A stretch of DNA of 7,730 nt from an uncultured Chloroflexota bacterium (GTDB taxonomy: Bacteria; Chloroflexota; Limnocylindria; Limnocylindrales; CSP1-4). The stretch is taken from contig CAIYQJ010000451.1 in NCBI GenBank assembly GCA_903928275.1, forward strand, positions 1-7,730, in the 5' to 3' direction. The notes beneath the pieces are model-generated. The model searched no databases, was not told the origin of the DNA, and saw nothing but the letters and a program-made list of their open reading frames with translations. Within the stretch, counting starts at the first letter, position 1. Each line of letters begins with the position of its first letter. A program made the position numbers and the translations under genes. Shown one piece after another: positions 1-6,400 of the stretch.

Positions 1-289
1 ATCTCCATGCCCGTGTGGCTTCCACGTCATCGAACGACCGGCCCTTGCCTGCCCGCAGGTCGCCCATCGTCGCGAACAGGCACCGGTACAGGCCGCCGCG
101 GGAGAAGAGGTCCGGCGCCGCAGCCAGGTAGCCCGCGGCCGCGAGCCAGTCGGCCTGGCGCCGGACGTCACGGCTCATCCCGCCGGCGTCGTGGATGACG
201 ACGACGCCGGGCCACGGCCCGTCGCCCGACGGCCGCGCGACGTAGGCCGGCAGGCGGACCGTCGGAGTCACGATCGTGACGTCGGTCAT
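1..289 (-). CDS. Dienelactone hydrolase family protein, N-terminal part (cut by window edge)
   Basis: The minus strand from the ATG at 289 is open to the window edge, giving 96 codons. The protein begins MTDVTIVTPTVRLPAYVARP and then has PWPGVVVIHDAGGMSRDVRR, followed by a segment reading ADWLAAAGYLAAAPDLFSRGG and later GDLRAGKGRSFDDVEATRAW. This is the order seen in dienelactone hydrolases (DLH): the PGVVVIH beta-strand with its oxyanion loop, a helix, the GY-A-APDL strand, and a helix containing DD-A. In the family the catalytic Cys (or Ser), Asp and His lie further on, outside the window, so activity cannot be judged. Such enzymes hydrolyse dienelactones or related esters in the cytoplasm. 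The exact substrate is unknown. No Shine-Dalgarno is visible before the ATG; the frame stays open for several codons upstream, so a slightly earlier start is possible. It is transcribed divergently from the propeller gene. Confidence 0.85.
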   Translation of the reverse strand, partial: MTDVTIVTPTVRLPAYVARPSGDGPWPGVVVIHDAGGMSRDVRRQADWLAAAGYLAAAPDLFSRGGLYRCLFATMGDLRAGKGRSFDDVEATRAWR

Positions 290-534
290 GCGGCGCAGCG
301 TACCAGCGGTCGGAGACGGAGGGGTGACACGGGGCCCGGGGCCCGACGCCGGCACGCCGCGACGCTCATCATCGTGGTGCGACGACGGTCTCGAGGCGCG
401 AGGGCACCTGGCCGATGTGGGAACGAGTGTCGCGTTCGGAGCCACGACCGAGTTCGCAGATGGCCGACAGCCGACCCGGCGGATCGGTGGCCGATTCCAT
501 GCTCGACGGAGACACTCGCGAAAGGAGACCCGGC
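290..534. promoter_or_regulatory. Divergent intergenic region
   Basis: These 245 bases separate the DLH-like gene (leftward) from the propeller gene (rightward) and must hold both promoters. I see no clear -35/-10 pair in either direction. Recognisable items are a GC block with two GGGCCC palindromes at 332-344, a GCCGAT-type motif at 410-421, a 5-3-5 inverted repeat at 483-495, and the Shine-Dalgarno at 521-527. Plus-strand frames across the region are open, but they look like shadows: they are arginine-rich and have no recognisable domain. Confidence 0.45.
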
Positions 535-537
535 TTG
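521..537 (+). promoter_or_regulatory. Shine-Dalgarno and TTG start of the propeller gene
   Basis: AAAGGAG at 521-527 lies 7 bases before a TTG at 535-537 that is in frame with the propeller protein. None of the in-frame ATG codons at 415, 499 and 580 has a comparable ribosome binding site. A start at 535 also leaves a basic N-region followed by a hydrophobic core and an Ala-rich cleavage region, as expected for a secreted protein. This site therefore decides the start. Confidence 0.7.
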
Positions 538-2952
538 GGCGCGCACGGATCGATCTTCTCCGGACGTTCCTCCATCCACATGCCGCCGACGCGTCCCCGG
601 TTCGGTCGGTGCATCCCGGCGGCGATCGCCGTCGCACTGATCCTGCCCGCGCTGGCTCTCCCCCACCCGACCGCAGCGGCCGCCCGCGACGGGGCCATCG
701 GGGCACGGTCTCCGGCGACCGTCGTCGCAGCGCCGGGTTCGGGGTGGGCGCGCCAGCACTTCTCGCCGCTGCATGGCACGCTCAACATGGTCTCCTTCCC
801 CGACATGGCCCACGGTTGGGCCGTCGGACAGGGCGGGACGATCCGAACGACGGCCGACGGCGGGAGTCGCTGGTCCGTGCAGGAATCCGGGACCGACGCG
901 GACCTCAACGGCGTCGCGTTCGCCGACACCTCGCACGGCTGGGCGTCCGGGAACGGCGGATCGATCCTCGCCACGGCGAACGGCGGAACGGACTGGAAGG
1001 CCCAGGCGTCCGGGACGCACAGCGGGCTCTTCGGCGTGGCCTTCGTCGACGCGGCCCACGGCTGGATCGTCGGGGCCGACGGCGTGATCCTCGCCACGAC
1101 CGACGGCGGCGCCCACTGGAAGGCACAGGCCTCGGGCGTGACGCGCCCGCTGCACGCCGTCGCCTTCGCCGACGTCTCTCATGGGTGGGCCGCCGGAGAC
1201 GGCGGCACGATCCTCGTCACGACAGACGGCGGCGCGCATTGGAGCGCGCAGGGATCGGCGACGAACACGTCCCTGTGGGGGATCGCCTTCGCGGACGCGA
1301 CCCACGGCTGGGCCGTCGGTGGCGGAGGGGTCATCGTCGCCACCACGGACGGCCACACGTGGACGTCACAGGCCTCCTCGACCACGCTGAGCCTGTGGGG
1401 CGTCGGGTTCGCGGACGCCGCCCACGGCTGGGCCGTCGGAGACGCGAGCACCGTTCTCTCGACGACCGACGGCGGGAACCGCTGGGTCGCCAGCGGCCTC
1501 CGTCTCGGCGCGTACCTCTGCGCCGTCGCCAGCCGGGACGCCCAGCACGCCTGGGTCGTGGGGTCCGGCGGCACCATCATCGCGACGAGCGACGGGGGAA
1601 GCTCGTGGGACACCCAGAGCACGGGGCGGCCGTCGGACGTCTACGGGATCGCCGCGGCCGACGCACGCATCGCATGGGCCGTGGACAACGGCGGGGCCAT
1701 CCTCGGCACCTCCGACGGCGGGGTCACGTGGGGCCAGCAGTCCCCTGCGGGCGGCGGGACGTTCCGCGCGGTCACGGCGATTGATGCGCAGCACGCGTGG
1801 GCCGTCGGGTGGGGCCGCATCTCCGCCACGACGAACGGGACGTCCTGGTCTCCGCAGACACCCGGCGTCGACGCGAGCCTCGGGGCCGTCTCGTTCGTCG
1901 ATGCCGTCCACGGCTGGGCCGTCGGCGATGGCGGCACGATCATCGCGACCGTCGATGGCGGTCTGAACTGGACGCGCCAGAGTGCGGGGACGACACACTC
2001 CCTCTCGGCCGTGCGTTTCGTCAGCCCGGCGATCGGCTGGGTTGCCGGTGACGGCGGATCCATCTTCGCGACGACCGACGGTGGAGCGCACTGGAAGCCG
2101 CAGACCTCGGGAACCGGCGTCGATCTCTTCGCCGCCGCGTTCGCCGACGCGACCCACGGCTGGGTCGCCGGTGCGGCCGGCACCATCCTCGCGACGACCG
2201 ATGGCGGGGCGACCTGGACGAAGCAGGAGGCCGGCCTCACGGGCGACATCTACGCGCTCGCCGCCACGCTCCCGCAGCATGCCTGGCTCGTGGGCCTCGG
2301 TGGGGTGATCGAGGCGACGACCGACGGCGGGGCCACCTGGCGAGCCCAGGAGTCGGGGACGACCCGCGACCTGTGGGCCGTCGCATTCGTCGATGGCCAG
2401 CACGGCTGGGCCGGCGGCGATCTCGGCTCGATCCTCGGGACGTCCACGGGTGGATACGTCGCGCCGACGATCTCCGGCTTCGCTCCGTCGACCGTCCGAG
2501 CGGGCGCGAGCGTGACGGTCGTCGGCACCGGGCTCGGCCCCACGAGCGCGATCACCATCGGCGGGATCGCGGCGCCATCCTTCCGGGTGGTCAGCGCGAC
2601 GAAGGTGACGGTGACCGTGCCCGCCACGGCGCTGACGGGACGCATCGTCATCACGACACCCGCCGGGAGCGCGACGAGCGCCGCACCGCTCTCACTGCTG
2701 CCGGGCATCTCGGGCATCGGTCCGGCCTCGGGCAAGCCCGGCACGGTCGTGACGATCACCGGGAGCGGGTTCGGCGCGACACGCGGGGCTGGGTCCGTGA
2801 CGTTCGGCGGAAGACCGTGCACCACGTACCTAGCGTGGAGCGCGACGCAGATCAGGTGCCGGGTCCCGGCATCGTCTGCGGGCAACCGGAGCGTCGTGGT
2901 CACGACGAGCGTCGGGAGGAGCGCGCCCCGCGTCTTCGTCGTCGTGGGATAG
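535..2952 (+). CDS. Secreted YCF48/BNR-repeat beta-propeller protein with two C-terminal IPT/TIG domains
   Basis: The product is about 805 residues, counted from the TTG at 535. Residues 1-50 form a Sec-type signal: a basic stretch (PPTRPRFGR), a hydrophobic core (AAIAVALILPALAL) and an Ala-rich end. From about residue 85 to 641 there are 14 units of about 41 residues. Their consensus resembles VAFADATHGWAVGDGGTI followed by ATTDGGATW and a Q-SGT segment, the pattern of YCF48/HCF136-like and BNR propellers. A lone strand before unit 1 (GWARQHFSPLHGTLN, from residue 70) matches the part missing from unit 14, so it probably closes the fold. Residues 643-722 and 723-805 are two IPT/TIG Ig-like domains; the second holds two Cys that could pair. 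There is no LPXTG or C-terminal membrane segment, so it is probably released or held non-covalently. YCF48 itself assists photosystem II assembly, but nothing photosynthetic is present here. An extracellular binding or adhesion role is inference. Confidence 0.85.
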   Translation: MGAHGSIFSGRSSIHMPPTRPRFGRCIPAAIAVALILPALALPHPTAAAARDGAIGARSPATVVAAPGSGWARQHFSPLHGTLNMVSFPDMAHGWAVGQGGTIRTTADGGSRWSVQESGTDADLNGVAFADTSHGWASGNGGSILATANGGTDWKAQASGTHSGLFGVAFVDAAHGWIVGADGVILATTDGGAHWKAQASGVTRPLHAVAFADVSHGWAAGDGGTILVTTDGGAHWSAQGSATNTSLWGIAFADATHGWAVGGGGVIVATTDGHTWTSQASSTTLSLWGVGFADAAHGWAVGDASTVLSTTDGGNRWVASGLRLGAYLCAVASRDAQHAWVVGSGGTIIATSDGGSSWDTQSTGRPSDVYGIAAADARIAWAVDNGGAILGTSDGGVTWGQQSPAGGGTFRAVTAIDAQHAWAVGWGRISATTNGTSWSPQTPGVDASLGAVSFVDAVHGWAVGDGGTIIATVDGGLNWTRQSAGTTHSLSAVRFVSPAIGWVAGDGGSIFATTDGGAHWKPQTSGTGVDLFAAAFADATHGWVAGAAGTILATTDGGATWTKQEAGLTGDIYALAATLPQHAWLVGLGGVIEATTDGGATWRAQESGTTRDLWAVAFVDGQHGWAGGDLGSILGTSTGGYVAPTISGFAPSTVRAGASVTVVGTGLGPTSAITIGGIAAPSFRVVSATKVTVTVPATALTGRIVITTPAGSATSAAPLSLLPGISGIGPASGKPGTVVTITGSGFGATRGAGSVTFGGRPCTTYLAWSATQIRCRVPASSAGNRSVVVTTSVGRSAPRVFVVVG
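787..2460 (+). repeat. Fourteen tandem propeller units
   Basis: Fourteen coding repeats of about 120-126 bases each carry the key residues HGW-VG-GG, then a TTDGG turn and a Trp. Units 1-5 and 10-13 are close to consensus. Units 6-9 are more divergent: unit 6 lacks GGT before its strand, unit 8 has IAWAVDNGG, and unit 9 is shortened to GWGRISATTNGT. Unit 14 lacks its last strand. Nucleotide stretches such as GCGACGACCGACGGCGG recur with few changes. Fourteen units would build two seven-bladed propellers, the usual size for YCF48-type proteins. Confidence 0.8.
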
Positions 2953-2954
2953 GG

Positions 2955-2992
2955 ACCCAGCGGCCGGCCGCCGGGCCGCGGATCCCCTGGGT
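2955..2992. terminator. GC-rich hairpin after the propeller gene
   Basis: Just after the TAG, ACCCAG at 2955-2960 can pair with CTGGGT at 2987-2992. Between them CGGCC (2961-2965) can pair with GGCCG (2974-2978), and 2960-2971 is a perfect palindrome. There is no T-tract, so an intrinsic terminator of the classical type is not shown. It may serve as a U-less terminator or be simple GC structure. Confidence 0.3.
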
Positions 2993-3041
2993 TCGCCGGC
3001 GCAGGGCTTGCGCGTAGTGGGCGTGCTCGTCCGGCGGCACG

Positions 3042-3383
3042 ATGATCTCGAGCGTCGAGGGCGCCGTCGCGCAGATGGGCGGCTTCGTCACCGCCGAGAG
3101 CGAGGTCGGGACCGGCTCGTCGTTCTCGATCCACCGCGGTCGTTCGTCGGCGTCGGCGCCGTTCGACCTGCTCGTCTCCGACGTCGTGATGCCTGGCATG
3201 AACGGCGCGGATCTCGCCAAGCGGCTGACAGCCCTGGATCCCGGACTGCGGGTGCTCTTCATCTCCGGCTACGCGCCAGCGACGATCCTCCGGGACGGCC
3301 TGCTGGAGATGGGGACCCCGTACCTCGCCAAGCCGTTCGTCAGGGGGGAGCTCGCGGCGCGCGTGCGCGCACTGCTCGACTGA
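3042..3383 (+). pseudogene. Relic of a hybrid sensor kinase: ATPase tail joined to a truncated receiver domain
   Basis: The open frame encodes 113 residues. Residues 4-31 (SVEGAVAQMGGFVTAESEVG followed by TGSSFSIH) match the last segment of a histidine-kinase ATPase domain, including the G2-box GTGSSF. Residues 41-113 match a receiver domain from its third strand onward: the phospho-acceptor Asp47 in SDVVMPGMNG, the switch Ser75 in FISGYA, Lys97 in LAKPF, and the final helix. Missing are the kinase dimerisation domain, the N and G1 boxes, and the first part of the receiver with its acidic pair. I estimate 60-80 residues lost at the junction near 3135-3162. An in-frame TAG at 3015 closes the frame upstream and no Shine-Dalgarno precedes the ATG. 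It is probably a non-functional remnant. A small expressed protein cannot be excluded, but without the acidic pair it should not be phosphorylated normally. It converges on the 1308-residue gene. Confidence 0.75.
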
Positions 3384-3449
3384 AGGCCCGCCCCGCGGCC
3401 AGCCTCCGGTCCGACCAGCACCCGAACGTGGCGGTCGAGCCGGCGTGCG
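3384..3449. other. Short convergent intergenic gap
   Basis: These 66 bases lie between the stops of two convergent frames. I see no strong hairpin followed by a T-tract on either strand and no other recognisable site. Confidence 0.4.
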
Positions 3450-6400
3450 TCAGGGGCGGGCGTTCATGGCGGCGATCGGGCGGAGCCCCACGGTCTGGCG
3501 GACGAGGACCGAGACGACGGCGCTCGTGGCGGCGGCGAGGTCCACGGCTCCGGCGAACCTCGCCCGATACCGAGCGTTCTTCTGCGGGCTGAACGTGAGG
3601 CCCGCGGTCCCGTCGGCCTCGGTCGTCGCGGTCCCGATCGGCGCCCAGGTGACGAGGCCATCGGTGGAGCGCTCGAAGACGATGGGGCGGCCCACACCCC
3701 CGGGGTCCAGGGTGGCGGTGAGGGTCACCGGGTCACCCCAGGTGACGGTGGTCGTCGCTGGGAGCAGGGTGAGCCTGGAGGTCGGCGCCGTGGTCGACGT
3801 GGGCGTGGGCGTGGGCGTGGCACCCGGGGTGAAGGGAGCCTCGCCCGGCGGGATGAACGGCGGCGGCACGGGCTTCACCGGGGGCCGGGGCGGGATCGGC
3901 GCCCAAAGCGGGAGCACGAAGTAGGTGAACAGGTCACCCTCCGACGTGTCCGAGGTGCCGGCCGGGGTCGTGACGGTGACGTGGACGGCGACGAAGCCGC
4001 CTGGCGAGACCGCGGTGCCGGTGGTCGCGTCGATGATCGTGAAGCTCACCGCGGCCGTCGGCCCGAAGTGGACGGCGGTGGCGCCGATGAGGTCCGTGCC
4101 GGTGAACCTGACGAGGGTACCGCCGGGGGTGGGACCCGAGGCGGGGAAGAGCGACTCGACCGTGGGCTCGTCGGGCGAGGGCATCGTGACGGTGAAGTCC
4201 TTCGTGCTGACGGCTGTCCCGCCTGGTGTCGTCACGGCGATCCGACCGGTGCGCGCGCCGCGCGGGACGGTTGCTGTGATCTCCGTGTCGGAGTCCACGG
4301 TGAAGGTCGTTGCCCAGTCGTGGACGAACTCGACCCTGGTCGCGTCGGTGAAGCCCTTGCCGGTGATGGCCACTTCGGTCCCCACGTCGCCCTCGGCCGG
4401 GTCGAAGTTGGAGATGGTGGGGCCGGCGGGCGCGCGCGTCACGGTGACGACGTAGGGCTGGGTCGCGGCGCCAGCGGTGACCGTATAGGTGACCGGGTTC
4501 GTGAAGTTCGTGGCCGCACCGCTCAGCGGACTGACGGAGGCTCCCGGGCTGACGGCGATCGTCGGCACGAGAGCGGTGACGTTGGTGCCGAGCGGCACCG
4601 TCACCGCGATCGTGTGTGTGCCCTCGTTGACGACGCCGGTGGCGGCCGGGCTCGTGAAGCCGAAGGCGTTGATCGCGTTGGCGGAGCTCGCCGTGTAGGT
4701 GATCGTGGCCTGTGTCTGGTCGAGTCCGCCGCTCTTGACGGGGTTGTGGTCGAGGGTAGCGACGAAGACGCCGCTGCCGGCGGCCGTCGGCGAGGTGACC
4801 AAGGCCGTGTACGTGCCGTCATGGTTGTCGGTCACCGACTCGCTGATGGTGCCGGCGTCAGAGAGCTTCGTGATCGTGACGACCGCGCCGCCGGTCCAGA
4901 GTTCATTTCGCCCGGCGTCCTTCGCCTGGACGGTCAGGACCTGGGTGGTCACGCCGTTCGCCACGATGCTCGCGGTCGTCGGCGTGAGGGTGGACTCCGT
5001 GGCATCCGCCGCCCCGGCGGTGATGTTGAACGCCGGTGAGGTCACGGCCGGGGTGCTCAGGGGAGGGGTGAACCCGGTGGCCGTGGCGGTCAGCGTGTAC
5101 GCCGTGCCGACCTTGTCGATGGCGCAGCCGGTGAACTTCGCGACGCCGGCGACGGCGTTCCTCGTGTTGGAGGCCTGAGCGCACGTGAGGATCGCGCCAC
5201 CGGGGGTCGTGATCGCGAGGGTGATGGAGGCCGTCGAATCGACGACGGTGTTGCCGGCCGCATCCTTGACGGCGACCCACGGCTGGGTGGTCCAGGCCAC
5301 GCCATGGGCGCCGCCGCTGGGCGCCTGTGTGAAGGCGAGCTTGTCCGCCATCCCGGGGGTGACGACGAAGGTGAGCACGTTCGACGTGATGTCGTCGTCG
5401 TGGAGCGTGGCGGAGGCCTGCAGGCCGATGAGGCCCGCGTGGGCACCGCTGACCTCGAGGACCGCGACTCCGGCGGTCGCGGTCGCGTCATCGAGGCCCA
5501 TCACCGTGCCGGTGCCGGTCGTCTGGTCGGACACCGCGAACGTCACGACGGCGGTCGAGTCGGCGTCTTCGGCGTCGTCGGCGTCGGCCGTGACGGTGTT
5601 GCCAGCGGCGTCCACGATCGTCGCGGTGAGGATCCGGGGGGCGCCCGAGGCGAGGTCGGCGGTGGAGCCCGAGAGGACGATGCCGACGGCCGTGCCGAAG
5701 TACGTGAAGCCGCGGGCGAGGGTACCGGGTAGCGTGTCCGGGTTGGTGACGGCGACGTCCACGGCCCCGGACGCGTGGCTGGGCGTTGTCGCCGTGCCCG
5801 TGGAGGCGTCGACGACCGTGAGGCTCGACGACTTCCCGCCGAACGACACGGTTGCGCCATCCACGAACCCCGTCCCCCGGATCGTGACCTCCGTGCCGCC
5901 GGCGATCGGGCCCGTGCTGGGGCTGATGAACGTGACGGTCGGGGCGGCGACGTACTCGTACGCGCCGGAGGAGCAGGAGCGCTCCGCGCTGGGTCGCGCG
6001 ACCCCGCGCTGGTCGACGCCGTTCACGGGGGCGGCCTGGCAGACGGAACTCACGCCCGCCCCGATCGCGGGGCTGCCGGCGAGGAGGGCGATCGTCCTGG
6101 TAGGGCCGCCGTTGGCGGCGAGCAGGCCGAGATGGAGGGTGGCGACGACGACCCAGTTGTGGGACGTGAGGGCCGTGAAGTGGCAGCTGTCGTCCGTGCT
6201 GAAGTTCCCCCCGCCATCGGCGATGGTAGCGGAGCAGTTCGCGGAGCTGGCCGTCAGCTGGGCGAAGATCGTGTTCGTGGCGGAGACGGTCTCTCCGTCG
6301 ACGGCGCCGCCGGCGCCGGCGGCGGAGGCGGCGCGTGTGCCCGTGCCTGTGCCTGTGCCTGTGCCTGTGGCGTTGTCCACGAACGTGCTGTTCGTGAGAG

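Noticed and set aside
332..344. GGGCCC-G-GGGCCC palindromic block as a regulatory site
   Set aside because: Short G/C palindromes are common at this base composition and nothing else marks it as functional.
415..534. N-terminal extension of the propeller protein from the ATG at 415
   Set aside because: There is no ribosome binding site, the composition is Arg/Ser/Pro-rich, and the extension would place 67 residues before the signal's hydrophobic core. The TTG at 535 fits better.
276..1784. A 502-residue open frame on the plus strand overlapping the propeller gene
   Set aside because: It is dominated by Arg, Gly and Asp, has no domain, and is a different-frame shadow of the propeller repeats.
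2900..3262. A minus-strand frame across the gap, including the natural-looking stretch VPPDEHAHYAQALRRRTQGI
   Set aside because: Only about 30 residues look natural, and no family is recognised. The rest is antisense to the propeller gene and the kinase relic. It could be another gene scrap, but I cannot support it.
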